A stretch of 64,000 nt of DNA from Paenibacillus xylaniclasticus. Its GTDB lineage: Bacteria; Bacillota; Bacilli; Paenibacillales; Paenibacillaceae. The stretch is taken from NCBI RefSeq assembly GCF_004001065.1, contig NZ_BIML01000006.1:266769-330768 (forward strand), written 5' to 3'. The position numbers and the translations under genes were made by a program. How positions within the stretch are numbered: the stretch's first letter is position 1; each line of letters opens with the position of its first letter. Below the pieces are notes generated by a model, which ran no database searches, had not been told where the DNA came from, and saw nothing but the letters and a program-made list of their open reading frames with translations. This document shows, one piece after another, positions 9,731 to 19,501 of the stretch.

Positions 9731-10366
9731 TTAAGCCTCCACAGGAGGAATGATTAACGTTGTGCCAACCGGCAGCTTTCTCGGGTCCGCAATGCCGTTC
9801 GCACGGGCGATGCTCCGCCACCGGCCGGGATCACCGTATTCCCGTGCCGAGATTGCCCACAATGTATCCCCGCGTTTAACCGTCACCTTCTTCGTCTGAT
9901 CCGCCTGATTCGTCGTCTGCTGCTGCTGCTCCGTCATCGTCCGGTATTCCCGGAACGTGACGCTGAGCGTCGCCCGGACGGGAATGCCGGAATCGAGAAA
10001 CATCGTAAACCGCTGCGAGGCCCGTTCAAGAACAGCCTTGAACTGCAGCTTGCCCCAAATCACCATGCATACCGGAGGCGCATGCAGATCTGGATGAATG
10101 TCGAGCAGCCCTGTTACTTGACTCGTATACTGCCGGACGTCGACGCCTCGCTCATATGTATCGAAGAAGAGGTCCATCGTCAGCGTCTGACCGCCGCCGC
10201 CGATAAATTGGGTGACAGGCGCCGGCAGGCCGGGTATGACCGTGCTTTGCAGTTGATTGCTCTTGTCGATCGAATACTCCGCTGGGTTAAACAACACCGT
10301 CACGGCTTCGCCTTTCTTGTTGCCATCGTAATCAAGCGGCTGTATCATCGCCTTCTCCAATGCCAT
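9731..10366 (-). CDS. eCIS tube-initiator/LysM protein
   Basis: 211 residues. The first 140 residues resemble the CIS tube N-terminal domain (VTVLFNPAEYSIDKSNQ, then GGGGQTLTMDLFFDTYERGVDV and VLERASQRFTMFLDSGIPVRATLSVTFREY). A Gln/Thr linker follows, and the C-terminus is a LysM module (KRGDTLWAISAREYGDPGRWRSIA, LPVGTTLIIPP). In related systems this protein sits between tube and hub (Afp7/Pvc7-like position), and the LysM end may contact the central complex rather than peptidoglycan; that last point is inference. Strong position conservation: immediately upstream of the hub gene. Confidence 0.9.
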   Translation of the reverse strand: MALEKAMIQPLDYDGNKKGEAVTVLFNPAEYSIDKSNQLQSTVIPGLPAPVTQFIGGGGQTLTMDLFFDTYERGVDVRQYTSQVTGLLDIHPDLHAPPVCMVIWGKLQFKAVLERASQRFTMFLDSGIPVRATLSVTFREYRTMTEQQQQTTNQADQTKKVTVKRGDTLWAISAREYGDPGRWRSIARANGIADPRKLPVGTTLIIPPVEA

Positions 10367-10422
10367 GCGCGCACTCTTCTCCTTTAATCATCTAAATAAC
10401 CGGGTGTGCCTCCTTATCGAGG

Positions 10423-12492
10423 CTACAGCCCTCGCCGTTCCTTCGCGATGCGAAGCTTCCGCTCCAGCAGCCGATAGACTTGCTCCGTCAGCCGCTTCAG
10501 CTCGGCATCCGTCATCGCCGCACCAACGCTGGCGAGAGGTGCTGGCGGATGAGCGCCATTGTGATGCGGCCGCCCTGCCTGCACGCCTGACAGCGCTCCG
10601 CCTCCGCTTGGCGGCCTGCTCTCCTGCGGCGCTTCCACGCTGCGGCTTGGCGCTTCGCTTTCACCCGCCGACGGATGCCGCAGCTCTGCCGACATCAGCG
10701 TCGTATGTGGAGCGGCAGGGAGACGCTGCGGCGTTATAGACGCTGCGGACGGTAGTGCTGTCTGCATTGCCGGTCCAACGGTCATTAATGCCGGAAGCAG
10801 CTGTGATGCGGACCGGCTGCGTTCCACTGAAGCAGCTCGCGGCGCGGCCGGAATGTCAGCAAGCCGCAACGCGGCGTCATGCAGCGGGAGCGAAGGCTGC
10901 TGTATGTCAGCCGTTGGCGATAGCCGCAGCGTGGCCTGCTGTATGCCTGCCGTCTGCGATAGCCGCAGCGTGGCCTGCTGTATGCCTGCCGTCTGCGATG
11001 GCCGCAGTGTGGCCTGCTGCATGCCAGCCGTTGGCGATAGCCGCAGCGAAGGCTGCTGTATGCCAGCCGTCTGCGATAGCCGCAGCGAAGGCTGCTGTAT
11101 GCCAGCCGTCTGCGATAGCCGCAGCGTGGCCTGCTGCATGCCAGCCGTTAGCGGCAAGGCTGTCTGCAAGACAGACTGCGCGTTAGGTAGCACGGTCAGC
11201 AGTAGTAAGCTTCGTTGAGTGGGCAGCCACCCTCGCGAACGATCCACTTGCCGGTCTGACAGCGCTATTAGGCTTGCTTTTGTTAAACTATGGAAGGGGC
11301 TTGCAGCATCGTCCTCAGCAACAAGCGGGATTGGAATCGGTTGAGCACGCACGAAACGTAATGTTACTTCATCCCTAATCAACTGGTTGGACTGCATTAG
11401 TCGTTCATTACGATCCCGCTCCATACTTGGTACTAATGCAGCCTGCATTTGTGCACGATTGAAGGTCACGCGATTCTCGTTCATCCCGCTGCTGCTCGTC
11501 CAGCGCTCATTACCACCAATTCCGTGAATAGATGCTTCGTCCATGCTTGTCCGGACCGGCCGCTCTTGAATCCAGCCGAACCCCCCGCGAGCATCCTGAT
11601 GCACCAGGCGTTCGAATACATCTAGATCCGCTATCGCCTTGACGCGAGTAAGGGCATCTTTGTTCAACACCGCTCTCGTCGGCAGAGCAGATGCAATGAT
11701 CCGAGCCTGCACGGATGACTTGGACAACAGAATCGGTTGATCGACTTGTAGAACAGCTGGCGAACGTCCAAACCCGCTCGCTGGCTGGTTTACAGCAGCA
11801 GCCGCGTTCTCCTCACGAACTCGAGCTCGCTCGTCCCGTCTAACATCGCGCCCCCATAACCGCCCGGCCCCCTGACTGCGGGCTGGCATTACGCCCTTCG
11901 CGCTTTCGCGGAACTGCAGTCGCCGACCTGCCTCCGCTGGCAGTTGAACAGCTGCTGGCTCTGCAGTTCCAACGCCGGACGGCTCCAACCGTGCATGCTG
12001 CAAAAGAACATTTGCAACCGGAGATAATAGGCTCCGCAGCTGACCAGCCCGTAACGTTATCCCCACGTTCCGTATCTCCCTAACGAACAGAGGAGCAAGA
12101 CCGGGGCTCGTAGGCTGAAGCGTTCTGCGGCCGAAATCGGATCGGGACGGCGGGACGGCTCCTTCCAGCCATGCCCGGTCTATCCTCATTCCATCCGGTA
12201 TTCGATCAGCTTCGGCTATCAAGAGATACAGCGGCGTATTCATGCTCCTCCGCGCCGCACCCGCCTCTTCCATCCGTGCGGACGCAGAGCGGAAGCTCAC
12301 AGCCGTCTCCCTGACGATCAGCGTCCGCTCCGTCCACCGCTCCACGATGCGCTCGGCGGGCGCCTGCTCTTCCGGACCCATCCAATAGATTAATGCGGCC
12401 ATCACCGCGGGTCGACTCACTTCTCCCGTATGCTTCGCCATCAGCCCCGCAGCGAAGCTCGGATCGGATACGAGCTTCAGCCGCGCTGTCAT
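10423..12492 (-). CDS. eCIS-cluster protein with 13-residue tandem repeats, function unknown
   Basis: 689 residues from an ATG at 12492 that overlaps the tube-2 stop codon (ATGA). I do not recognise a named family. The first 120 residues are compact and helical ([38 protein letters not shown]). The middle is long, polar and probably disordered. Near residues 440-535 about seven tandem 13-residue units of the form [11 protein letters not shown](P/A)(S/T) occur, and the final 30 residues form a charged helix ([20 protein letters not shown]). A short C-terminal helix after a variable linker is common for the uncharacterised protein at this eCIS locus. A bridging or scaffolding role between tube and baseplate is possible but unproven. 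A much longer frame extends upstream but only shadows the tube-2 gene. Confidence 0.7.
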   Translation of the reverse strand: MTARLKLVSDPSFAAGLMAKHTGEVSRPAVMAALIYWMGPEEQAPAERIVERWTERTLIVRETAVSFRSASARMEEAGAARRSMNTPLYLLIAEADRIPDGMRIDRAWLEGAVPPSRSDFGRRTLQPTSPGLAPLFVREIRNVGITLRAGQLRSLLSPVANVLLQHARLEPSGVGTAEPAAVQLPAEAGRRLQFRESAKGVMPARSQGAGRLWGRDVRRDERARVREENAAAAVNQPASGFGRSPAVLQVDQPILLSKSSVQARIIASALPTRAVLNKDALTRVKAIADLDVFERLVHQDARGGFGWIQERPVRTSMDEASIHGIGGNERWTSSSGMNENRVTFNRAQMQAALVPSMERDRNERLMQSNQLIRDEVTLRFVRAQPIPIPLVAEDDAASPFHSLTKASLIALSDRQVDRSRGWLPTQRSLLLLTVLPNAQSVLQTALPLTAGMQQATLRLSQTAGIQQPSLRLSQTAGIQQPSLRLSPTAGMQQATLRPSQTAGIQQATLRLSQTAGIQQATLRLSPTADIQQPSLPLHDAALRLADIPAAPRAASVERSRSASQLLPALMTVGPAMQTALPSAASITPQRLPAAPHTTLMSAELRHPSAGESEAPSRSVEAPQESRPPSGGGALSGVQAGRPHHNGAHPPAPLASVGAAMTDAELKRLTEQVYRLLERKLRIAKERRGL
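10890..11165 (-). repeat. 39-bp coding tandem repeat, about seven copies
   Basis: A run of near-identical 39-bp units inside the 689-aa protein gene. The recurring + strand core reads CTGCTGTATGCCAGCCGT followed by (C/T)TGCGATAGCCGCAGC. Units differ at a few positions (GIQQPS, GMQQAT, DIQQPS variants), so copy number probably changes by slippage or unequal recombination without breaking frame. Confidence 0.85.
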
Positions 12493-12932
12493 ATCCCGTC
12501 TACCGTCAAGCCCTGGTGTACGAGCTCGATCGATTCGATCGCAACCCCGCTGCTGTCCGCCCTCAGCTCTGGACCCGACCACTTCACCGGATATGCGCCG
12601 GCGAAATTCCAACGCCACGCCTCGTTGCCGTCCGCATCCAGCAAAATAATCGAGCCTTCGCGCCGCTTGGGCAGCCAGCCCTCCGAAGCAGCCTTGAACC
12701 AAAGGTAGAGCTCATCCGAATCGGTAATGCCGCGCTTTAATATTAAATTCGATTGCCGCGTTATTCGGGGAAGCCGATGGATGTACGTATTAACGCCGCC
12801 CTCCCGGTACTCCTCCATCTCGATCTCCGCTTCGATTCCATGCACTTCACTGAACCCGCCGGCGATTACCCCGTCGAGCTCGATCAGAAACCGGAACCCG
12901 ACAAGCGGGTCCCTCCTTGCTCCTGTCGGCAT
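12489..12932 (-). CDS. eCIS inner tube protein, second paralogue
   Basis: 147 residues from ATG 12932 (GGAGGGG about 8 bases upstream). It reads [56 protein letters not shown] and ends [16 protein letters not shown], the T4 gp19-like tube family of contractile systems. About half the positions look shared with the other tube protein at 13653-14090. Such clusters carry one major tube protein and one or two variants that form the ring next to the baseplate; this copy, being adjacent to the hub genes, is likely the baseplate-proximal ring. Confidence 0.93.
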   Translation of the reverse strand: MPTGARRDPLVGFRFLIELDGVIAGGFSEVHGIEAEIEMEEYREGGVNTYIHRLPRITRQSNLILKRGITDSDELYLWFKAASEGWLPKRREGSIILLDADGNEAWRWNFAGAYPVKWSGPELRADSSGVAIESIELVHQGLTVDGI

Positions 12933-12953
12933 GTACCGCCCCTCCTGCACCGC

Positions 12954-13136
12954 TTATGTTGCAAAAATATTTTTCGGCTCCTTGCTTGTCTTCTGGTGTA
13001 TCCGCGATATTTCATCGCACCAGCGCCGCCGCTCCCGATGATCCATCCCCATAATGTCGTCGTGACTCCAATGGAAGTAATACGCAATAAAAGCGACCTC
13101 TTCATAGAGACGATCGATCGGGTAGCCGCTTAATAC
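12954..13136 (-). CDS. DUF6760-like small eCIS protein without a visible start codon
   Basis: The frame ends at a TAA at 12954 and encodes SGYPIDRLYEEVAFIAYYFHW, then DDIMGMDHRERRRWCDEISRIH, a composition I associate with the roughly 55-residue DUF6760 proteins of eCIS clusters. The family normally begins just before the GYP(I/A)DR motif. Here the codons preceding it are GTA TTA AGC, with no ATG, GTG or TTG in frame. The frame overlaps the end of the upstream tail-assembly gene and lies in its -1 frame, with a five-G run just before the overlap. Options are a lost start codon, an unusual initiation codon after the GGGGGAG sequence, or -1 slippage from the upstream gene. Coordinates start at the first codon after the G run. 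Confidence 0.6.
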   Translation of the reverse strand, partial: VLSGYPIDRLYEEVAFIAYYFHWSHDDIMGMDHRERRRWCDEISRIHQKTSKEPKNIFAT

Positions 13137-13498
13137 TCCCCCGCAGCAGCAATCTCCAAGTGAAAGTGATGCTCACATTTCGGACATTCCGCCTCAATAG
13201 ATGCGCCGCCATCCTCGTTGATCCGTTTATAAAAAGCCTGTAGATAAGCCAGATCAGACGAGAACAGCCCTTCGATCACAGCCGGATTAATAACCTGGAG
13301 ATCGCCGAGCTTCGTAATAACGCGTGATAATAAAATAATGGTCAAATAAGCTGGGTTCTGCTGAACACGCGGGTCCTTCAACGGTAAAATCTCATCCGCA
13401 GCCGTCGACAGTCTCATGATGCCATGCCGGTGCAGCGTCCCTTGCCGATCGACGTACCCTTTCGGAAGCACAAATTCAAACTCCGTCTCAAAAGCCAT
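13130..13498 (-). CDS. eCIS tail assembly protein with CPxC motif
   Basis: 122 residues from ATG 13498. FEFVLPKGYVDRQGTLHRHGIMRLSTAADEILPLKDPRVQQNPAYLTIILLSRVITKLG is typical of the phage tail assembly protein family encoded between the two tube genes in eCIS clusters. The C-terminus has CPKCEHHFH, half of a zinc-ribbon-like site. A role as tube chaperone is inferred from position. Its 3' end contains a GGGGG run followed by GAG TAT TAA and overlaps the DUF6760-like frame in -1, an arrangement that recalls frameshifted tail-assembly chaperone pairs of phages. Confidence 0.85.
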   Translation of the reverse strand: MAFETEFEFVLPKGYVDRQGTLHRHGIMRLSTAADEILPLKDPRVQQNPAYLTIILLSRVITKLGDLQVINPAVIEGLFSSDLAYLQAFYKRINEDGGASIEAECPKCEHHFHLEIAAAGEY

Positions 13499-13652
13499 GA
13501 TGATTTCATCCTCTCGATTAATATATAGGTTCATAATCTGTGCGTTCGAATAAATACCCGCAGCCGGGACCAGCGCCTAGAATGCTGCTTCCGTTAGAAT
13601 GCAGTCTATCTTGGCTCAGGTCCCTGCCGCCATCGAGTGATCCATGACCGTT

Positions 13653-14090
13653 CTAGCTTTCGCGAACCATACCCTCATGCGCAATTTCAAGCGACTCAAT
13701 GCCGACCTCACTGCTCTTCGCGCTGAAGTCAGGCGCATCGTATTTCGTCGGCCAAGCATTAATAAAGTTCCAGCGCGATTTGTCGCTGCCCGTCTCATCG
13801 ACGAGTACGATCGAAATATTTTTGCGCTGTACGTTACCCTTTGTCACTTCGTTATACCAGTTATAAATCTCCATTGAATCGGTAATGCCCCACTTCAGGC
13901 TGATGTTCCCGTACTTCGTCAAGCCGCTTAGCTTACGCATCGTCGTCGGCTCGTTCCCCTCGCGATATTCGACAACATCAACCGTAGAATCAAAGCCAGA
14001 CACATCCGTAAAGCCTGCCTGCTGCAAGCCGTCGATTTCAACCCGGAACCGGAAATTGCGGTAAGGATCCCTTCTTTGACCCGTTGCCAT
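13653..14090 (-). CDS. eCIS inner tube protein, major paralogue
   Basis: 145 residues: RRDPYRNFRFRVEIDGLQQAGF, YREGNEPTTMRKLSGLTKYGNISLKWG, DSMEIYNWYNEV and the final IESLEIAHEGMVRE. This is the gp19-like hexameric tube family. It starts about 40 bp downstream of the sheath gene, the canonical sheath-tube order, so it is the likely main tube subunit. A 150-bp spacer separates it from the tail assembly gene, which could allow differential expression of the abundant subunit. Confidence 0.95.
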   Translation of the reverse strand: MATGQRRDPYRNFRFRVEIDGLQQAGFTDVSGFDSTVDVVEYREGNEPTTMRKLSGLTKYGNISLKWGITDSMEIYNWYNEVTKGNVQRKNISIVLVDETGSDKSRWNFINAWPTKYDAPDFSAKSSEVGIESLEIAHEGMVRES

Positions 14091-14130
14091 CGCTTGCTTC
14101 CCCCTAACGAATAATGAATGAGTTCATAAA

Positions 14131-15681
14131 TTATTGAGAATCAGCACTGCCGGACAGCTGTGCGATTCGGAAGATGACGAATTCGGCCGGACGAACAGGC
14201 GCTACGCCAATTAATACGATTAAGCGGCCGTTATTAATGTCGTCCTGCGTCATCGTGGAACGGTCGACCTTCACGAAGAACGCTTCCTCCGCTTTGGAGC
14301 CTACCAGCGCACCATCGCGCCAGATCCGCGTCAAAAACTCGTTAACCGTTCTTCTTACGCGCGCCCACAGCTTGTCGTCATTCGGCTCGAACACGACCCA
14401 TTGCGTGCCGTTATAAATCGATTCCTCCAGGTAGATGAACAGACGACGGACATTGACATACTTCCACAGCGGATCGCTGGACAGCGTTCTGGCTCCCCAT
14501 ACGCGAATACCGCGGCCAGGAAATGCACGAATGACGTTAACGCCCTTCGGGTTCAACAGATCCTGCTCGCCCTTCGTAATCTGGAACTCCAGATCGACGA
14601 CGCCGCGAAGCGTATCGTTGGCCGGCGCTTTATGTACGCCGCGCTCAACATCGGTGCGGGCATATAGACCTAGCACATGACCGCCTGGCGGCACGACCTG
14701 CTGCATGCCGGTATCCGGGTTCACAACCTTCACCCAAGGATAATAGAACGCCGCATATTTTGTATCCTCGATCGTATCGCGCGGATTCAGCTCGCTAACC
14801 TTCTTCTGCCGCTCCGAATCTAGAACGACGAACCGGTCCTTCAGCTTCTCAGCATGGCTGATGAGAGCCACCGCGAGTCCGTTAACCGCCAATGCATTCG
14901 GGGAATAGAGAAGTGAAATATCGTCGATTGCATCCAGCGCCGTCAAGCCTCGGCGTTGACCTGGCTGGTCGATATCATCACGGATGAAATCCGACAGAAC
15001 GAGCTTCTGCTCATCATCTTCCTCCGTGCCATAGTCGGCTCCGCCATCCAAATAAGTAATCACGCTCGCATCCGGCAGAAGCACCGCTTGGTCCGGCACA
15101 GCAGATAGGCGGATCAGACTGGAGCTGCCATTAACCTTCTTCGCATAATAATCCGGGGAGTCCGATTAGATCGATACATTATCGTATTGCTCGGCAGCAG
15201 CTGGACGCGGCAGCGTCTTCGTATCCGTCTCCGGGTCATAGGCTGTTTTGGGAAGCTTGCGCCAATAGTAGACTGAAATTTTGAACGTGTCGGCCGCCGT
15301 GCCTTTACCGACTTTAACCGCTACTCGCTCGCCCCATGAGCCTGCACCGATCGCTTCGACCAAGAGCGCATCGTTGCCGCCTTTCTTGAGCGTCAGCTTA
15401 GCGGTGCTCGCCGCCTTGCTCACGACTCTGGCAATATAGGCGCGCTGGCCGCCATTATCGAAAAAACCTTGAACAGCATATGGCAAATAGGACGTGTCGC
15501 TGTAGCTGCCGAACTTCCGCTGATAGTCCAGCCAGCTCGTTACGAGCTCCGGCGTCGTCGGCCCCCGCTCCGTCTCACCCAAAAATCCCGCGGTACTCGT
15601 CGATACCCCTTCAACGGGCTTGCTGCCGATTTCAATTTCTTCCACATATACGCCTGGGGACAAATATTCCGGCATGGTCAT
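14131..15681 (-). pseudogene. eCIS contractile sheath protein interrupted by an in-frame TAA
   Basis: The frame encodes a 516-residue sheath if a single TAA at 15166-15168 is read through. The first 171 codons give YLSPGVYVEEIEIGSKPVEGVSTSTAGFLGETERGP, the standard sheath N-terminus. The codons after the stop continue in the same frame without loss (SPDYYAKKVNGSSSLIRLSA, then ADYGTEEDDEQKLVLSDF) to the conserved sheath core (FPGRGIRVWGARTLSSDPLWKYVNVRRL, IYNGTQWVVFEPND) and C-terminal arm. The remaining frame is clean and the flanks look conserved, so the stop is a point change: recent inactivation, a sequencing error, or, less likely, read-through. No plausible restart codon with a ribosome binding site follows the stop. 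Confidence 0.88.
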
Positions 15682-15712
15682 TTCCTCCTCGACATGAATA
15701 AATTAACGGTTG

Positions 15713-16576
15713 CTATATAGACAACAGTGTCAGAACGCCGAGTGATGCCGTCCGGCCTTCCTCGCACTGAATATCCCGATTAATGGTTGAATATCCGTCC
15801 TTCGATACCGTTAAGGCGACAAAGCCTCGGCTAAGCGGCAGCCGAAGGAATGGGATCGCGATCTCGCCGCGAAGATCAGTACGAACCTCGTATTGATTTA
15901 ATAGCTTAACGGCATAGACGGCAGTGCCCGCTGGATGTGGATAACGGATCGGTGCAGTGAGCGGATAGCCTTCCGCAGCGGCGTTGGCCGGAATGGGCGA
16001 TGCTAGACGAACGTACTCCAGTCGACTGGACTGGGTATTCTTCAGCAGCAGCACGGAACCGGACTGCAGCCCGTCAAGCCCGATGCCAGCAAGCTTGATC
16101 CTCGTCGTGTCCGGTTCAGCCGCAGAAGCCAGTGCAGCAGTATAACTGCTGTCCGGCTCGAACAGCTCTGCCCTTACATCTGCGCCTTCTACCGCCCGAT
16201 CGGACGGCAGCCGCACGATTGCACGAATCAACGTTACGTGGCTCGCAAAAGGATAGCTAGGCTTCGGAAGAAGCGGCACGTCAACCGTAACGGGCAGCGC
16301 ATCAGTAGACAGAGGCACTGTCAACGTCTGCTCTACGCTAATGTAGTGCTGAGACTCTACCTGCACCGTGTACACCCCGCTCATCAAGCCGGTATACACG
16401 TACCAGCCGCTCCGATTCCGGATTGGCGGCTTCTCCACAGCCACCAGCCGTACCGTCACGTCGCCGATGAGTGAGCCACTCGGCGACAGCGTATCATACG
16501 GGCGTACAGCAGCGGATACAACCGTCCTCAGCAGCTCAGGCTGTCCTGCGAACGACGGCTTCATCATTCCGCTCAT
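15713..16576 (-). CDS. eCIS-associated carboxypeptidase-regulatory-like protein
   Basis: 287 residues, overlapping the upstream DUF4255 gene by 4 bp. It contains SGSLIGDVTVRLVAVEKPPIRNRSGWYVYTGLMSGVYTVQVES near residues 30-75 and VRTDLRGEIAIPFLRLPLSRGFVALTVSKDGY near the end, both of the transthyretin-like/carboxypeptidase regulatory fold (beta-sandwich with G-x-Y-x-V-x-V ends). The gene occupies the slot between tail terminator and sheath. In eCIS clusters such beta-sandwich proteins are encoded here, but their role is not established; a cap or adaptor on the tail end is plausible. No signal peptide is visible. Confidence 0.7.
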   Translation of the reverse strand: MSGMMKPSFAGQPELLRTVVSAAVRPYDTLSPSGSLIGDVTVRLVAVEKPPIRNRSGWYVYTGLMSGVYTVQVESQHYISVEQTLTVPLSTDALPVTVDVPLLPKPSYPFASHVTLIRAIVRLPSDRAVEGADVRAELFEPDSSYTAALASAAEPDTTRIKLAGIGLDGLQSGSVLLLKNTQSSRLEYVRLASPIPANAAAEGYPLTAPIRYPHPAGTAVYAVKLLNQYEVRTDLRGEIAIPFLRLPLSRGFVALTVSKDGYSTINRDIQCEEGRTASLGVLTLLSI

Positions 16577-17157
16577 AACGGCCCCTCCCTCTGTCCGACG
16601 AGCAACGAGCTCGTGTGTACGCGCGCCCCTTCCGTCTCCGCATCAGAGCGAAGGATGACGGGCGACACGACATAGCCGACCGATGGGCGATAATGCTGCT
16701 TCGGTATCGCATGCCAGATAGAGGTTAACTCCGTCAAAGCCAGCGGGTTCATCGTTACGCGCAGCACTTCATCCGTCCCGCGGAGCGAGCCTTGCAGCCG
16801 TGAACCGTACAATAAACTGTTGTCATGGAGCAGCCGCATCGCTCGTCCGAGCACGCGCTGCTCCTCCAGCGACTTTTGTCCGATATCCTGCACCGATGTA
16901 TACGCCGTCAGCATATAATACAGGTCGAGTGCAAGCGCCGGCTTCTCCGAAGAGCCGGAATAGGCCATCGGATCGTTCTTGAGATGCGGATTCTCCGCTA
17001 TGTAATACAAGAACAGCGTCAGGCTAACGTTCTGCCCTTCGACGTCAGCAGGGGAGAGCAGTACGATTGAGCTTGGCTGCACCAAATCGCTCATCCCTTC
17101 CCGCAGCAGCCGGAGCAAGGAATCGCCGACGTCGGCAATTACGGTATCCGTTGCCAA
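16573..17157 (-). CDS. eCIS tail-terminator-like DUF4255 protein
   Basis: 194 residues from a TTG at 17157, chosen because AAGGAG lies 9 bases upstream and the family begins MATDTVIADVGDSLLRLLR. It continues LSPADVEGQNVSLTLFLYYIAENPHLKN and LALDLYYMLTAYTS, all typical of DUF4255 (Afp16/Pvc16-like). In related particles this protein ends the tube-sheath complex and fixes its length. It follows the ATPase gene by 22 bp and overlaps the next gene by 4 bp. Confidence 0.9.
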   Translation of the reverse strand: MATDTVIADVGDSLLRLLREGMSDLVQPSSIVLLSPADVEGQNVSLTLFLYYIAENPHLKNDPMAYSGSSEKPALALDLYYMLTAYTSVQDIGQKSLEEQRVLGRAMRLLHDNSLLYGSRLQGSLRGTDEVLRVTMNPLALTELTSIWHAIPKQHYRPSVGYVVSPVILRSDAETEGARVHTSSLLVGQREGPL

Positions 17158-17179
17158 TGGGATACACTCCTTTAAGTGG

Positions 17180-19501
17180 TCATATCCAATCGTAATAAGG
17201 TCCAAAATCCTCGCGCAGACACAGCTTGCCAAGCTTATCGAACTCCTGCCGAACCGCACGAATCAGATGCCGCATACCGATCGCCTCCCCGTCCTCCGCT
17301 GCCAAATAGGCGGCCGTCAGCGCTGCATTCTTGATATTGCCGCCGGACAACCGAATATTGCGGGCTAGGAAGCTATAATCGATATCCGCACCCTTCGGAG
17401 CCTCCTCCGGAAACATCGATGTCCATAGGCGATATCGATGCTCCTCCTCCGGCATTGCAAATTCGATCCGATACGCCATCCGGCGTGCGAACGCCTCATC
17501 CATGTTGTGCTGCAGATTCGTGGCGAGAATGGACAGTCCCTCATATTCCTCCATCTTCTGAAGCAAATAAGCAACCTCTGTGTTGGCATGACGGTCGTGA
17601 GAGTCCTTCACCTCAGACCGTTTGCCGAACAGCGCGTCGGCTTCGTCGAACAGCAGAACGGCATTGCTGTTCTCGGCCTCGTAGAACAGACGGCGCAAAT
17701 TTTTCTCGGTTTCCCCGATATATTTGCTAATAACTTGGGACAGGTCGATTCGATACAGATCTAGACCAAGCTCGCCTGCGATCGCTTCCGCCGCCATCGT
17801 CTTGCCCGTACCGGGAGGCCCGGCGAATAGAATGTTCGTTCCTTTGCCGCGGGACAGCTTGCCGTGGAAATTCCATTCTGTCAGCACGCGATGCCGCTGC
17901 TCGTATTGGCTAATAATCTGGCGAATTCGGCGCATCTGATCGATCGGCAGGACGAGCTGCTCCACCTTGCACTGCGGCACGATGCGAGTGGCGATATCGC
18001 CAAGCCGATGCTGCTTCTGGCGGCGGCAAGCATCGCGGACGTCTTCAGCCGTAATCATCGGTCCTCCGGCTGATTGGTCGGCACCGCTTGCGCGCCAACG
18101 CGATAGCGATTCCGCCAGCTGCCATGCTTCAGCGATAGCACCCGCCGTCAGTCGGTATTGCTCCGCGATAGCAAGCCAATCGATCGCCTTGTCCACCCGT
18201 ACAGCCGACTGCTCCACATGCCGCATCCATCGGGCAGCACGTTCCCGAACGGAAGGCAGCGGAAGCTCAAGCTCAACGATCGGCATGCGAAAGCCTCCTC
18301 CTGTCGGGACGAATCGGTCAGAGCCTAGCAGAATCAGCGGGAGCGATGCTCGGTCACCGTACTCTTGCAGCATACGCCAAAGAAGCACCGGTCCCGGCTT
18401 GTCTCCTTCGTTCAACCGCTCCGCTCCCTTCAGCACCAGCGCCGCTCTGCGTAAGCCCGCTTCACGGCATACCAGCCTCAGCGCAGCAGCCCGTGCGTCA
18501 TGATGCTCCGGCAGCAGGTCCAAATCAGCGATGAGCAGAGGAACATGAGCCTTCGCGCACGCAGCAGCGGCGAGCGACGACTTGCCGGACCCAGCAGGAC
18601 CATAAATTAAGTAAGCCGAAAGCTTAACTGCTGATGCTGACGCTGCAGAGAATACCGCAGCCAGCCGGTTCACAAGCGGTTCTGATGCTGGGTCGACTAG
18701 GCAGCTTGTATTCAGCTGAACTTGAAGAGCGGAGGCCACAGCTGGCAATGGAGCTCTCCATTCCGCGATGTCAGCTACCCTTGCATCGAGGCGCTCCGGC
18801 TCCATAACGAACTGTGCAGCTCCTGCATCCAGTTTAATAACCGACATTGCCAGCGATTGAGCATGCGCGTCAATCGGACGAGCCTGAAGCTCAACGAGCT
18901 GCTGCGCCCGAAGCGTCGAACCGGGAAGCCAGTATCGCAGCCTTCTCTCGGCTGTCATTCCATCCGGCTGGAACAGACGAAGCGCTAAGGCGACGGTCGG
19001 ACGCTGACTTGTTGCATCGTCCTGCAAATAGCCCAACAGCTTGCCGTATTTGGCATCCACCTGAGGCGCTATTGCCAGCACCAAGCAGTCGTATTCGTAA
19101 TCGGTCAGTCCGAACCATTGCGCCAATCGGCGAAGCGGCAGCAGAACGCCTTGTTCCTCGCTTGCCTGCACCCGCCGCTTAACAGCCTCGCTCAGCTCGC
19201 GCAGCTTCTCTTCCATGTCGAACAACCGAATTTGTTCATGAATCACTCTCATCTCCGACGAATTCGAGCCTTCATCTAACAGCCGGAGCATTTCCTCACG
19301 CGTGAGTGCGAGTCCCGGATACGTCCGGGTAATCTCATCCTGCAGCTCCTCCCGAATCGCCATCCGTTCGATTTCGATCCGGATAAGCAGCTTCAGCCGG
19401 CTAAGCTCATCGAGCAGATGATCCCAATGATCACCGTAGCAATCGGCTCCCTGGCCAATCGCCTGCTCTTGTCCGTTATCCGACAGACGAATTTCCGTCA
19501 T
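17180..19501 (-). CDS. eCIS AAA+ ATPase, two AAA modules (Afp15-like)
   Basis: 773 residues. An N-terminal coiled-coil/winged region (residues 30-150) precedes a first AAA module with Walker [10 protein letters not shown] near 303 and a second with GPPGTGKT near 558, Walker [13 protein letters not shown] near 617 and [18 protein letters not shown] as sensor and arginine-finger region. The first module has a weaker Walker B, so it may be degenerate. Such ATPases are conserved in eCIS operons and are thought to aid assembly or cargo loading in the cytoplasm. It is the first gene of the cluster here, with an AT-rich 780-bp region upstream that should hold the promoter. Confidence 0.93.
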   Translation of the reverse strand: MTEIRLSDNGQEQAIGQGADCYGDHWDHLLDELSRLKLLIRIEIERMAIREELQDEITRTYPGLALTREEMLRLLDEGSNSSEMRVIHEQIRLFDMEEKLRELSEAVKRRVQASEEQGVLLPLRRLAQWFGLTDYEYDCLVLAIAPQVDAKYGKLLGYLQDDATSQRPTVALALRLFQPDGMTAERRLRYWLPGSTLRAQQLVELQARPIDAHAQSLAMSVIKLDAGAAQFVMEPERLDARVADIAEWRAPLPAVASALQVQLNTSCLVDPASEPLVNRLAAVFSAASASAVKLSAYLIYGPAGSGKSSLAAAACAKAHVPLLIADLDLLPEHHDARAAALRLVCREAGLRRAALVLKGAERLNEGDKPGPVLLWRMLQEYGDRASLPLILLGSDRFVPTGGGFRMPIVELELPLPSVRERAARWMRHVEQSAVRVDKAIDWLAIAEQYRLTAGAIAEAWQLAESLSRWRASGADQSAGGPMITAEDVRDACRRQKQHRLGDIATRIVPQCKVEQLVLPIDQMRRIRQIISQYEQRHRVLTEWNFHGKLSRGKGTNILFAGPPGTGKTMAAEAIAGELGLDLYRIDLSQVISKYIGETEKNLRRLFYEAENSNAVLLFDEADALFGKRSEVKDSHDRHANTEVAYLLQKMEEYEGLSILATNLQHNMDEAFARRMAYRIEFAMPEEEHRYRLWTSMFPEEAPKGADIDYSFLARNIRLSGGNIKNAALTAAYLAAEDGEAIGMRHLIRAVRQEFDKLGKLCLREDFGPYYDWI

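Noticed and set aside
10755..11218. Long + strand frames with Cys/Ala-rich repeats
   Set aside because: These are the reverse-strand image of the 39-bp coding repeat in the eCIS gene at 10423-12492.
12493..12702. N-terminal extension of the 689-aa eCIS protein
   Set aside because: The upstream codons only shadow the tube-2 gene; the ATGA overlap at 12492 is the natural start.
16800..17070. + strand frames opposite the DUF4255 gene
   Set aside because: Shadow frames with no ribosome binding site; the minus-strand family match is strong.
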